Shown in pieces: positions 45,108-54,185 of a stretch of DNA of 64,000 bases. Both the position numbers and the translations under genes were made by a program. Within the stretch, counting starts at the first letter, position 1, and each line of letters begins with the position of its first letter. The DNA comes from Shewanella corallii (lineage in GTDB: Bacteria; Pseudomonadota; Gammaproteobacteria; Enterobacterales; Shewanellaceae), in contig NZ_JAKIKT010000003.1 of assembly GCF_023349125.1 (NCBI RefSeq), forward strand, positions 372,001 to 436,000, in the 5' to 3' direction. The notes below the pieces were generated by a model. That model was not told where the DNA came from and ran no database searches. It worked only from the letters and a program-made list of their open reading frames with translations.

Positions 45108-45296
45108 GAAGGTTCCGATTTTTTGATTTTATTGTGCGTTATTTCGGCAATATGATCCAGCCTAGATAACTTGTGCAACCCATTAATCCATAAAGCAATT
45201 TATGACATATACCAAGGTCTAATGGAGGCAAGTGGCTTTTCCCACGCATACTCATGCAACGCATTGTAATTATTTTCAAAGAAAGGGAAGCCACCC

Positions 45297-47246
45297 ATGA
45301 GCACGCAGTCTCTCTATAAAGTATCGGATTCCATCGCTGCCGATGCCCATATCAATAATGAAAAGTACAAGCGCATGTATCAGGAGTCCATCGTTAATCC
45401 CGAGGGTTTCTGGCGTGAACATGCACAGTGCATCGACTGGATGACGCCTTTCACCAAGGTTAAAGACACCTCTTTTGATGACCACAATCTGTATATCAAG
45501 TGGTTCTACGACGGCACTCTCAATGCCTCAGCCAACTGTCTCGACCGCCACCTGGAAATCCGCGGCGACAAGCCTGCCATTATCTGGGAAGGTGATGATG
45601 CCAGTGAGCAGCGTACCCTCACCTACGCTGAGCTGCACAAAGAAGTGTGTCAGTTTGCCAATGCCCTGAAGAGCCAGGGCGTGCGCCGCGGTGATGTAGT
45701 CACACTGTATATGCCTATGGTGCCTGAAGCCGCCGTCGCCATGCTGGCCTGTGCCCGTATCGGAGCCGTCCACTCAGTGGTGTTTGGTGGTTTCTCCCCC
45801 GACTCCATTGCATCGCGCATTATCGATGGTAAATCCAAGGTGGTAATTACTGCCGATGAAGGTGTTCGCGGCGGACGTATCATTCCACTTAAGGACAACA
45901 TAGATCAGGCCCTGAATAACCCCAATGTAACCACGGTTGAGCGGGTTATCGTACTCAAGCGCACCGGTGGTGATATCAAGTGGGAAGATAACCGTGATGT
46001 TTGGTGGCACGATGTTGCTGCCACTGCCTCCGAGCACTGCGTGGCCGAAGAGATGAACGCGGAAGATCCACTCTTCCTGCTGTATACCTCAGGTTCTACC
46101 GGCAACCCTAAAGGTGTGTTGCACACAACCGGCGGTTATATGGTGTACGCCTCCATGACCCATGAGTATGTGTTCGACTACAAAGAAGATGAAATTTACT
46201 GGTGTACTGCCGATGTAGGTTGGATTACCGGTCACTCCTATATGGTTTATGGCCCTCTGGCCAATGGTGCCACCATTCTGGTACATGAAGGTGTTCCAAA
46301 CTATCCAAGCCCTGCCCGCCTGGGCGAGATGATCGACCGCCATAAAGTCAACATCCTTTATACCGCTCCGACTCTTATCCGCGCCCTGATGGCAGAAGGT
46401 AAAGAGCAGTTTGAAGGTTTTGATGGCAGCTCCCTGCGTGTGATGGGTTCTGTGGGTGAACCAATCAACCCTGAAGCATGGCGTTGGTACCATGAGGTGA
46501 TCGGTCATGAAAACTGCCCGATTGTCGATACCTGGTGGCAAACCGAAACCGGCGGCATTCTGATTACCCCACTGCCGGGCGCGACAGATACCAAACCCGG
46601 CTCTGCCACCCGTCCATTCTTTGGTGTTCAGCCGGCTCTGGTGGACAACATGGGCAATATTCTGGAAGGTGCCACCGAAGGTAATCTGGTGATGCTGGAC
46701 TCCTGGCCCGGACAGATGCGCAGCGTATATGGCGACCATGAACGCTTTGTGCTGACCTACTTTAAAACCTTCCGTGGCATGTACTTTACCGGTGACGGTG
46801 CCCGCCGTGACGAGGATGGCTACTATTGGATTACTGGGCGTGTGGATGACGTCATCAATGTGTCTGGCCACAGACTCGGCACAGCAGAAGTAGAGAGTGC
46901 ACTGGTTGCCCATGATCTGGTTGCTGAAGCCGCTGTGGTGGGCTATCCCCATGACATCAAGGGTCAGGGTATCTATGCTTACGTCACTCTGACCAAAGAT
47001 GCCCAGCAGTCTGAAGAACTTCGTCAGGAACTGCGTCAGTGGGTTCGTAAAGAGATTGGCGCACTGGCAACGCCGGATCTTATCCAGTTCGCCGGAGGCC
47101 TGCCCAAGACACGTTCCGGCAAGATTATGCGCCGCTTCCTGCGTAAGATTGCTGCCAACGAGATCACCAATCTGGGTGATGCCTCTACCCTGGCAGATCC
47201 TGCGGTTATCGATGTGCTGATTGAAAGCCGTCTGAACCGCAGCTAA
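45297..47246 (+). CDS. acs: Acetyl-coenzyme A synthetase
   Basis: 649 residues, the normal length. Activates acetate with ATP and CoA to acetyl-CoA via acetyl-adenylate. Motifs: [19 protein letters not shown] (P-loop), [22 protein letters not shown], and the C-terminal [11 protein letters not shown] whose Lys is the reversible acetylation site. AAAGGGAAG precedes the ATG. The gene faces away from crbS and is followed by a strong terminator. Confidence 0.97.
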   Translation: MSTQSLYKVSDSIAADAHINNEKYKRMYQESIVNPEGFWREHAQCIDWMTPFTKVKDTSFDDHNLYIKWFYDGTLNASANCLDRHLEIRGDKPAIIWEGDDASEQRTLTYAELHKEVCQFANALKSQGVRRGDVVTLYMPMVPEAAVAMLACARIGAVHSVVFGGFSPDSIASRIIDGKSKVVITADEGVRGGRIIPLKDNIDQALNNPNVTTVERVIVLKRTGGDIKWEDNRDVWWHDVAATASEHCVAEEMNAEDPLFLLYTSGSTGNPKGVLHTTGGYMVYASMTHEYVFDYKEDEIYWCTADVGWITGHSYMVYGPLANGATILVHEGVPNYPSPARLGEMIDRHKVNILYTAPTLIRALMAEGKEQFEGFDGSSLRVMGSVGEPINPEAWRWYHEVIGHENCPIVDTWWQTETGGILITPLPGATDTKPGSATRPFFGVQPALVDNMGNILEGATEGNLVMLDSWPGQMRSVYGDHERFVLTYFKTFRGMYFTGDGARRDEDGYYWITGRVDDVINVSGHRLGTAEVESALVAHDLVAEAAVVGYPHDIKGQGIYAYVTLTKDAQQSEELRQELRQWVRKEIGALATPDLIQFAGGLPKTRSGKIMRRFLRKIAANEITNLGDASTLADPAVIDVLIESRLNRS

Positions 47247-47268
47247 CTGTAACCTGCTTCCCAGCCGA

Positions 47269-47303
47269 GGGGATAACACCGACAAGTGTTATCCCCTTTT
47301 TTC
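47269..47303 (+). terminator. Terminator after acs
   Basis: GGGGATAACAC and GTGTTATCCCC form an 11-bp perfect stem around CGACAA, followed by six T. Confidence 0.92.
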
Positions 47304-47369
47304 TGACTGAATCCCCAAATAAAGTTGCGAATGACTGACGACTCTCAACCTCTGGACTGAATCTGGCTA

Positions 47370-47560
47370 AATCCAACCAATGGACCATTGGACCGGACCA
47401 TTAACCCGGTAGAGTGGAATGTGGAAGCCGGGTTATACCTGCCACGTTGACCGGCCTCCTAAGAGTTAGAACTACAAGTCTCTTATGTTTCAATGTTTTG
47501 GCCTTAGGACAGGGATGCAGTCCTCCCGGGTTCAACCCCACCCTGTCCGGGGCCGTTTTC
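47370..47560 (+). other. Structured non-coding region upstream of radD
   Basis: Three inverted repeats follow each other: CCAATGG/CCATTGG at about 47378-47393, AACCCGG/CCGGGTT at 47403-47436, and GGACAGGG/CCCTGTCC at 47507-47548 with outer GGCC arms, followed by GTTTTCTT. No open frame fits. It could be a small RNA ending in a terminator, or a radD leader. A TGGTACACT extended -10-like box follows at 47570-47578. Confidence 0.45.
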
Positions 47561-47615
47561 TTATATGCTTTCTGGTACACTCCCCGCAATAGATTTCCCC
47601 GTCATTCAAACCACA

Positions 47616-49361
47616 GTGACCAAAATACAGCTTAGAGATTATCAACAGCAGGCAGTCGATGCCGCGGTCAGCCACTTTCGCCAATCCAGCGAATCTGCCG
47701 TACTTGTGCTGCCTACAGGAGCAGGAAAGAGTCTGGTTATTGCTGAACTTGCGCGGGTTGCAAGGGGGCGGGTATTGGTGCTGACCCATGTCAAAGAGCT
47801 GGTTGCCCAAAACGCGGAAAAGGTTGGGCTGCTCACTGAACAAGCAGGTATTTACTCTGCCGGGCTTGGACAGAAAGCCACTGATGACAAAACCCTGGTA
47901 GCCAGTATCCAATCGGCGGCCAGAGCACCAGAAAAATTCGACAAGCCTTTCTCACTGGTGGTCATCGATGAGTGCCACAGGGTCAGTAATGAGACCGCGA
48001 GTCAGTATCAGCAACTGCTGTCACACTTGAAGAGCATCAACCCCGGAATCAAAGTGCTGGGGCTGACAGCGACGCCCTACCGGCTGGGGACAGGTTGGAT
48101 ATTCAGAACTCACTACCATGGCAAGGTGGGTAACACTGAAAAGCCTGTGTTTGATAAATGTATTTTTGAGCTGCCGTTGAGGCCGCTTATCCGCAGAGGT
48201 TACCTGACTGAGCCAAGGCTTTATGATGGTTTGGCGGCGCAGTATGACTTTGACCTTCTCAGCCGCGACGCGTCCGGCCACATCACTGAAGCTCAGATTG
48301 ACTCCCTGCTGTCCCAATCCGGCCGGGCCACCAAATCGATTGTCAAACAGATACGTCACCTCGCCGAAACCCGTCAGGGCGTCATTATCTTTGCTGCCAC
48401 AGTCAGACACGCCAAAGAGATTATGGGTCTGCTGGATGAAGAATCATGTGCCCTTATCACTGCCGATACGCCGGGAGATGAGCGGGACAGTTTAATTGCC
48501 GGGTTCAAGGCTCAGCAGATTAAATTTCTGGTGAACGTGGCGGTACTGACCACGGGCTTTGACGCTCCCCATGTGGATTTCATTGCCATATTAAGGCCGA
48601 CTGAGTCTGTCAGCCTGTATCAGCAAATGGTGGGGCGCGGCCTGCGTCTGGCTGAAGGTAAGACCGAATGTCTGGTGATTGACTATGCAGCCAACGGCTT
48701 TGACCTCTACTACCCTGAAGTGGGCCACCCCAAGCCCAACTCAAAGTCAGTACCGGTACAGGTGCATTGTCCAGTCTGTGACTTTGCCAATATTTTCTGG
48801 GGCCTGACCGATGAAGATGGCGACATTATTGAGCACTTTGGCCGCCGCTGTCAGGGCCTTGATGAACATAACCAGCAGTGCAGCTTTCGCTTTCGTGCCC
48901 GTCTGTGTCCAGATTGTGGCGCTGAAAATGATATTGCCGCCAGAGTCTGCCAAAGTTGCAGTTCGACTCTGGTCGACCCTGACACCCGGCTAAAGCAAGT
49001 GCTCAAGCAGCAACACCATCACCTGTTCCGCTGTCAGGATATGCTGCTGACGGTGGACAAAGGCATGCTGAAAGTCAGCTATCTGGATATTGAAGGCAAC
49101 GACTATGTTCAGCGTTTCCGTATGGACACCCAGGCGCAAATTCGGGCTTTGTATGCCCTGTTTATCCATACCCACAGCAAAACGCCCGGATTAAAGTTGC
49201 CAAAAATCAACAAAGCTGAGGATATATTGGCCATCGCAGACCACTTCCGGCATCCGGAGCTCATCTTGCTTAAGAAGGGAAAAAAGGGCTGGGATATGGT
49301 GCAGCAATTCTTCGACTATCAAGGCCGATATCAGACTGATAATCGTGAGTATGTTTCTTAG
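47616..49361 (+). CDS. radD: DEAD/DEAH-box DNA repair helicase-family protein RadD (YejH)
   Basis: About 581 residues. Superfamily 2 helicase-fold ATPase involved in repair of DNA crossovers and breaks in E. coli. Visible motifs: LRDYQQQAVDAA (Q-like), VLPTGAGKSLVIAELAR (Walker A), VVIDECHRV (DECH), LGLTATPYRLG, LTTGFDAPHVD and QQMVGRGLRLA. A C-terminal Cys-rich region (CPVCDFANIFWG, CPDCGAENDIAARVCQSC) is a RadD hallmark. I chose GTG 47616 (TKIQLRDYQQQA), which matches the family N-terminus; ATG 47565 is an alternative but lies directly behind a hairpin and has no ribosome site. Confidence 0.92.
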   Translation: MTKIQLRDYQQQAVDAAVSHFRQSSESAVLVLPTGAGKSLVIAELARVARGRVLVLTHVKELVAQNAEKVGLLTEQAGIYSAGLGQKATDDKTLVASIQSAARAPEKFDKPFSLVVIDECHRVSNETASQYQQLLSHLKSINPGIKVLGLTATPYRLGTGWIFRTHYHGKVGNTEKPVFDKCIFELPLRPLIRRGYLTEPRLYDGLAAQYDFDLLSRDASGHITEAQIDSLLSQSGRATKSIVKQIRHLAETRQGVIIFAATVRHAKEIMGLLDEESCALITADTPGDERDSLIAGFKAQQIKFLVNVAVLTTGFDAPHVDFIAILRPTESVSLYQQMVGRGLRLAEGKTECLVIDYAANGFDLYYPEVGHPKPNSKSVPVQVHCPVCDFANIFWGLTDEDGDIIEHFGRRCQGLDEHNQQCSFRFRARLCPDCGAENDIAARVCQSCSSTLVDPDTRLKQVLKQQHHHLFRCQDMLLTVDKGMLKVSYLDIEGNDYVQRFRMDTQAQIRALYALFIHTHSKTPGLKLPKINKAEDILAIADHFRHPELILLKKGKKGWDMVQQFFDYQGRYQTDNREYVS

Positions 49362-49407
49362 AAAGTGTGTGGTATAACATCGGCCATGCCAACGTAAAGG
49401 AGCAATT

Positions 49408-49668
49408 ATGCACGTAGTAATTTTTGGCCGTCCTGGCTGTCCATATTGTGTTCGCGCCGTACAACTATCAGAACAACTTGCGGAAAAGCGCGACGATTTC
49501 AAATTCAAGTATGTGGACATTCATGCTGAAGGCATCAGCAAGGCAGATCTGGAAAAAACCGTCGGTAAGCCGGTTGAAACTGTTCCTCAGATCTTCGTAG
49601 ACAAAGCCCACGTAGGCGGCTGCACTGAGTTTGAACAGTACGTTCGTGATAACGAGCTGCTGGGTTAA
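49408..49668 (+). CDS. grxA: Glutaredoxin 1
   Basis: 86 residues. Glutathione-dependent disulfide reductase with active site GCPYC (residues 9-13, in FGRPGCPYCVRA), cis-Pro in VETVPQIF and GGCTEFEQY. Length and C-terminal GGCTEFE fit GrxA rather than GrxC. AAAGGAGC precedes the ATG. Separated from radD by 46 bases. Confidence 0.95.
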   Translation: MHVVIFGRPGCPYCVRAVQLSEQLAEKRDDFKFKYVDIHAEGISKADLEKTVGKPVETVPQIFVDKAHVGGCTEFEQYVRDNELLG

Positions 49669-49715
49669 TTCCAATTCAAAATCAGACTTATCAAGACTGA
49701 TTTGGGATTAGAAAT

Positions 49716-49744
49716 GAAAAGGCTGCCATTGGCAGCCTTTTCTT
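49716..49744. terminator. Bidirectional terminator between grxA and nadE
   Basis: AAAAGGCTGCC and GGCAGCCTTTTC pair around ATT. Confidence 0.88.
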
Positions 49745-49760
49745 ATTGCGATACAAACGC

Positions 49761-50567
49761 TCAGTCATAAATGGTCGGTATTGCCTGACGCTTATGCTGG
49801 GTAGCCAGATAGATGCTCACCAGACGCTTTTCAACTTCAGGCGCCACATCTTTACCTTCCAGGAAATCATCAATCTGGTCATAGGTCAGCCCCAATGCCA
49901 CTTCATCTTCCAGTTGAGGCTTATCATCTTCGAGATCTGCCGTCGGCGCTTTATGCACCAGAACTTCCGGCGCGCCCAGGTGTGAAGCCAGCTGTCTGAC
50001 CTGACGCTTGTTGAGACCAAACAGGGGTGCCAAATCACAGGCTCCATCACCCCACTTGGTGTAAAAACCGGTAATGTTTTCAGCACTGTGGTCGGTTCCC
50101 ACTACCAGGCCACCGACCAATCCACCAATCTCATACTGGGCAACCATACGCATACGGGCCTTAACATTGCCTTTGACGAAGTCGACATTGGCGTTGGCCG
50201 CCAGATCAACTCCGGCATCTGCCAGCGCATTCAGAGTTTCAAAGTGAATGCCATCCACTCCGGCATGAACGTTCACGGTCACCTGACGGCTGGGTTGGAT
50301 AAAGCGACAGGCCAGCTGGGCTTCATCTTCATCTTTCTGCACGTCATAAGGCAGACGTACCGCAATAAACTGGTACTCTGTGGTTTGCTGCTCACTGTTG
50401 AGTTCATCCACGGCCAATTGGCACAGTTTACCCGTTACCGAAGAGTCAACACCGCCGCTGATCCCCAGCACCAGTGACTTACAGTTTGCCTGCTGTAATT
50501 TACTCTTGATAAAACTCACCCGACGTTGCACCTCCAGCTGAGGGTCTATTGTCGGCTGTACCTTCAT
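49761..50567 (-). CDS. nadE: NH3-dependent NAD+ synthetase
   Basis: 268 residues. Last step of NAD synthesis, amidating deamido-NAD with ammonia. The N-type ATP pyrophosphatase motif [12 protein letters not shown] (about 40) is present, with [19 protein letters not shown] and [13 protein letters not shown]. The ATG at 50567 gives the usual N-terminal extension; the frame is open further upstream, but the family does not extend there. No glutaminase domain, so it is the short ammonia-dependent form. Confidence 0.94.
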   Translation of the reverse strand: MKVQPTIDPQLEVQRRVSFIKSKLQQANCKSLVLGISGGVDSSVTGKLCQLAVDELNSEQQTTEYQFIAVRLPYDVQKDEDEAQLACRFIQPSRQVTVNVHAGVDGIHFETLNALADAGVDLAANANVDFVKGNVKARMRMVAQYEIGGLVGGLVVGTDHSAENITGFYTKWGDGACDLAPLFGLNKRQVRQLASHLGAPEVLVHKAPTADLEDDKPQLEDEVALGLTYDQIDDFLEGKDVAPEVEKRLVSIYLATQHKRQAIPTIYD

Positions 50568-50822
50568 TTCACTGAGAATATGTCCTTTCACGGGCAAAGC
50601 TCCAAAGTGGTTTCCGCTAATATTCGCTGAGGCTATTATGGGATAAAAGCCGATGAAACATAAGTCTTTATCGAGCATTACCGGCATGCTGTTACGTTTT
50701 GCTCAATTCAAAGGCGATTAATTTGTTAATGTGATAATTCAGCACGGTGCAACCATTTACTGGTCGCAGAATAATGAATCACAGTAACATTTGACCCAGG
50801 TTCAGATTATAAGGAAAACAGC

Positions 50823-51644
50823 TTGGCGATACAGGAGAGCATGGAATACAGACATCTGCCGCAACTGCCGGATGTTGAACTTAGTCTGGGGAAGTTTAAA
50901 CACTTCAGCTTTGCGCCTCATGTGCACCTGGATTTCCACATAGGAGTGGTCACCCGGGGTGCCCAGCGCTTTGCGCACAAGGGCGAACAGTTGCTGCTGA
51001 CCCCGGGCTCACTGGCCACCATGAATCCGGATATGGTGCACACAGGTCAAAGTGCTGATGCGTCGGACTATGTCACCCGGGTCTTATCTGTGCCTGTAAC
51101 CCTGGTTGAAGAGCTGGCAAATAATCATGGACACAGTGAATGGTTCTTCGGCTCGGGCCTGTTGCAGGATGTGCAGGTATTCAAGGATTTCGTTCAGTTG
51201 CACCAGCAACTGAGTCAGCCCGGGACTGCCACGCTGGATGGTGAATCGGCACTGCTGGGATTTGTCGACACCCTGATGCAACAGCACGGCGAGCGTTGCA
51301 CTCAGCCAAAAGAGTACCGGCTCTGTTCTGACGCGCTGGGCAGGATACACGAGCTTTTCCATCATGCGCCCGGCGACGATTACAGCCTGCAAACCCTGGC
51401 GGATCTTGTTGGACTGGGGAAATACCAATTGCTGAGACAGTTTAAACAGGCCACAGGTATGCCGCCATTCGCCTATCTGCAGCGTATCCGACTTGAGTAT
51501 GCCAAGAAGGCACTGCACAACGGACATAGGTTGTGCGATCTGGCCTGCTCACTGGGCTTTTTTGACGAAGCCCACCTTAATAAAGCCTTTAAGCAGGCTT
51601 ATACTCTGTCGCCCTCTGCCTATCGGCAGACGCTGGCCAGCTAA
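50823..51644 (+). CDS. AraC-family transcriptional regulator
   Basis: 273 residues: an N-terminal cupin-like ligand domain (HVHLDFHIGVVTRGAQRF, TPGSLATMNPDMVHTG) and a C-terminal double helix-turn-helix (about 175-270; SLQTLADLVGLGKYQLLRQF, LACSLGFFDEAHLNKAFK). Start is TTG with AAGGA seven bases upstream; ATG six codons later is an alternative. The LysE exporter gene begins 29 bases downstream, a common pairing in which the regulator controls the exporter. Confidence 0.9.
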   Translation: MAIQESMEYRHLPQLPDVELSLGKFKHFSFAPHVHLDFHIGVVTRGAQRFAHKGEQLLLTPGSLATMNPDMVHTGQSADASDYVTRVLSVPVTLVEELANNHGHSEWFFGSGLLQDVQVFKDFVQLHQQLSQPGTATLDGESALLGFVDTLMQQHGERCTQPKEYRLCSDALGRIHELFHHAPGDDYSLQTLADLVGLGKYQLLRQFKQATGMPPFAYLQRIRLEYAKKALHNGHRLCDLACSLGFFDEAHLNKAFKQAYTLSPSAYRQTLAS

Positions 51645-51673
51645 CTCCCATCTTCCAACAATAAAAAGAGACT

Positions 51674-52306
51674 ATGGAAACTCAGTTATTTATTACACTT
51701 GCGGGTATCCACCTGCTCGCCCTGATGAGCCCAGGACCAGACTTCGCGCTAATGCTGACCAAAGCCACAGGGCCAAGGGCTACCGCAGTGGCGGCTGCAG
51801 CCGGGATCAGTGCTGCAATCCTGGTGCATACCCTGCTCAGCCTCAGTGGTATCAGTTTGTTGATCCAGAGCAGTCCAGCCCTGTTTACTTTGGTCAAAGT
51901 CGCAGGCTCCCTTTATCTGGGCTGGATGGGGATCAGTATGATCAGGGCCGGGATGACACCGTCTGCAGCAACCACAGACGACCCGGCTCCCGCCGCCGAG
52001 ATATCGGGTGGCAGCGGCTTTATGCAGGGCTTTTATACCAATATGCTTAACCCCAAGGCACTGGTGTTCTTCCTGACCCTGTTCTCCTCACTGGTCAGCG
52101 TCGATGCCGGTTGGGGCGATAAGCTGATTATCTGCATTATCATGTTCGGCCTGTCGTTTGCCTGGTTTGGATTGCTGGCGTTTGGGCTTACCAGTGGCGG
52201 CCTGCATACCTGGCTTAAACGCAAAGCCTGCTGGCTCAACAACCTGTCGGGTATCCTCTTTGTGGTTGTCGCCATCAGCATACTCGCCAATCTTCTTTAT
52301 TACTGA
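51674..52306 (+). CDS. LysE/RhtB family amino-acid exporter
   Basis: 210 residues with about six membrane helices. Family signature MSPGPDFALMLTKATGPRAT near the N-terminus and GFYTNMLNPKALVFFLTLFS in the middle. Exports amino acids or related small molecules; the substrate is unknown. Probably co-transcribed with or regulated by the upstream AraC-family gene. Confidence 0.92.
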   Translation: METQLFITLAGIHLLALMSPGPDFALMLTKATGPRATAVAAAAGISAAILVHTLLSLSGISLLIQSSPALFTLVKVAGSLYLGWMGISMIRAGMTPSAATTDDPAPAAEISGGSGFMQGFYTNMLNPKALVFFLTLFSSLVSVDAGWGDKLIICIIMFGLSFAWFGLLAFGLTSGGLHTWLKRKACWLNNLSGILFVVVAISILANLLYY

Positions 52307-52387
52307 TTTACAGAAATGTGAACTTGCAAACTAAATGCTGCTTTAAGCTTTGTTAATCTGCCGCCATATAACAAAGGAGACAGATTT

Positions 52388-52723
52388 ATGTGGTGGCGAG
52401 TCATTTTGACGGTTTTGGCATTCTGGCTGATTGGAGCCCACTTCCTGCGATATGGTGACACCCTGCTGTGCGCAGCTGCGGCCGCGCTGCCATTGCTTAT
52501 GTTGTTCAAGCACTCAATGGCACTGAGGTTTTTACAACTGGCTCTGGTCATTTCGGCTATTGGAGTATGGGGGATCAGTGGCTTCGATTATGTGCAGATG
52601 CGTTTGGCAGTCGATGCCCCCTGGATGCGACTGGCAGCCATTATGACAGGTGTCGCCCTTTACACTCTGGCAGCCGCTTACTGGGTTGAAGGCATAGGCC
52701 GTCGTCGTAAGCTGTTTGCATAA
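52388..52723 (+). CDS. Small inner-membrane protein, unknown
   Basis: 111 residues with four hydrophobic helices (about 4-20, 26-40, 47-65, 78-98) and a basic C-terminus. AAAGGAG precedes the ATG. No family recognised. A terminator follows directly. Confidence 0.75.
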   Translation: MWWRVILTVLAFWLIGAHFLRYGDTLLCAAAAALPLLMLFKHSMALRFLQLALVISAIGVWGISGFDYVQMRLAVDAPWMRLAAIMTGVALYTLAAAYWVEGIGRRRKLFA

Positions 52724-52736
52724 ATGGATATCAGCA

Positions 52737-52768
52737 AAATGCCCCGAGTGATTCCGGGGCATTTTTTA
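52737..52768. terminator. Terminator between convergent genes
   Basis: AAAATGCCCCG and CGGGGCATTTTTT pair around AGTGATTC. Confidence 0.88.
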
Positions 52769-52799
52769 TGGTGACAAGCTAGAACGGTGAAGCCGTCAA

Positions 52800-54185
52800 C
52801 TACACCAAAGCATGCTTCTCCAGTCGATACAGGAACGCCTTATAACTCATACCCAGCCATTTGGCAGCCTGGGTTCGGTTGGAATCACACCTTTGCATTG
52901 CCTGCTGTAAGCATTGCTTTTCAAATTCGTCCCAATTCACCCCTGCATCCGGTAACTGCAATTGACCCGATACTGCCAGCGTCGATTGCGCCGACAATTT
53001 AAGTTCGTGAAGCAGTTCCTGCTCATCTCCCAGCAATACAAAACGTTCGATGCGATTTGACAGCTCCCTGACATTGCCTGGCCAGTGAAAATCCAACAGC
53101 TGTTTCATTACTGGCTTGTCCAGAACCGGAACCTCAAGGGAATAGGCTCTGGAGTGTAGCTTAAGGAAATACTCAATCAGCCTGCCGATATCCTCCCGAC
53201 GCTCTCTTAAGGCCGGCATTCTCAAGGGAACAACATTCAGTCTGTAGTAAAGATCCTCTCTGAATCTGCCTTCCGCCACTTCAAGCTGCAGGTCCTTGTG
53301 AGTCGCCGCAATCACCCTGACATCAACAGACATTTCACCATGCTGACCCAGTCGGCTAATCACGCCTTCCTGCAAAAACCTGAGCAACTTGGTCTGTTGC
53401 AGCTGAGGTAATTCAGCGACCTCATCCAAAAACAGCGTACCGCCATTGGCGGCTTCGAGCTTGCCGATTTTTAAACTGGTGGCGCCGGTAAAGGCCCCTT
53501 TCTCAGCACCAAAAAGTTCAGCCTCAGCCAAAGACTCGGGAATTGCCCCACAGTTAATGGCAATAAAAGGTTGCTCATGTCTGTCTGACAACTGATGCAG
53601 GGCTCTGGCTGCCAGCTCTTTACCTGTACCGCTCTCGCCGCCAATCAGCACGGTCACATCAGTGGCGCTGACCCGCTTAATTCTTTCATAGACCTTCTGC
53701 ATGCAGGGCGCCTTACCCACCAGCCCCACCAACTCCCTTTGTTCACTCAAAGCACTGGACAAAGCTTTGTTCTGCCGCCTCAGCTCCTGAGTTTTAGCCA
53801 CCTTGTCTATCGCCAACAGCAGCGCCTGTCTTTGGTAAGGCTTGGCCAGATAGTCATCAGCACCGGCCCTTATTGCCTCAACAGCATGACTGATGGTGCC
53901 GTAGGCCGTTGCAATAATAAACCCAATATCTCCCTGCTCCCGCCGCACATAATTGAGCAGATCCATACCTGATAACTGTCCCAGCTTCCAATCTGAAAAA
54001 ATCAGATCCGGCTTCGATTGCTTGATAGCCAAAATCGCCTCTTCCACACTGCCACAGTCCGACACCTGATAGCCTTCACCGGAAAGCATGGCGCAAATCA
54101 ACTCCCGCTGTTCCTGTTCGTCCTCCACCACCAAAATGTGGGGCATCCGTTCCTGTTGCGGGGATTTCACCGACGTTTTACTCAC
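52800..54185 (-). CDS. Sigma-54-dependent NtrC-family response regulator
   Basis: 461 residues. Receiver domain (about 14-130) with Asp in DLIFSDWKLG and Lys in DYLAKPYQ; AAA+ central domain (about 150-375) with Walker A GESGTGKE, the sigma-54 contact loop GAFTGA and Walker B GGTLFLDE; C-terminal Fis-type helix-turn-helix (NRTQAAKWLGMSYKAFLYRL). It overlaps the upstream histidine kinase gene by 4 bases. A near-consensus sigma-54 promoter in front of the divergent gene at 56079 is its probable target. Confidence 0.93.
   Translation of the reverse strand: MSKTSVKSPQQERMPHILVVEDEQEQRELICAMLSGEGYQVSDCGSVEEAILAIKQSKPDLIFSDWKLGQLSGMDLLNYVRREQGDIGFIIATAYGTISHAVEAIRAGADDYLAKPYQRQALLLAIDKVAKTQELRRQNKALSSALSEQRELVGLVGKAPCMQKVYERIKRVSATDVTVLIGGESGTGKELAARALHQLSDRHEQPFIAINCGAIPESLAEAELFGAEKGAFTGATSLKIGKLEAANGGTLFLDEVAELPQLQQTKLLRFLQEGVISRLGQHGEMSVDVRVIAATHKDLQLEVAEGRFREDLYYRLNVVPLRMPALRERREDIGRLIEYFLKLHSRAYSLEVPVLDKPVMKQLLDFHWPGNVRELSNRIERFVLLGDEQELLHELKLSAQSTLAVSGQLQLPDAGVNWDEFEKQCLQQAMQRCDSNRTQAAKWLGMSYKAFLYRLEKHALV

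Noticed and set aside
45108..45296. CRP site between crbS and acs
   Set aside because: TTGTGCGTTATTT has one half-site but the second half does not fit TCACA; not strong enough to report.
46089..47285. 398-codon open frame antisense to acs
   Set aside because: It lies fully opposite acs, whose protein is unmistakable; GC-rich core genes here commonly show long antisense frames, and the translation resembles no protein.
47500..47560. tRNA gene
   Set aside because: GGGTTCAACCCC resembles a T-arm, but no acceptor, D and anticodon arms can be arranged around it; reported only as a structured region.
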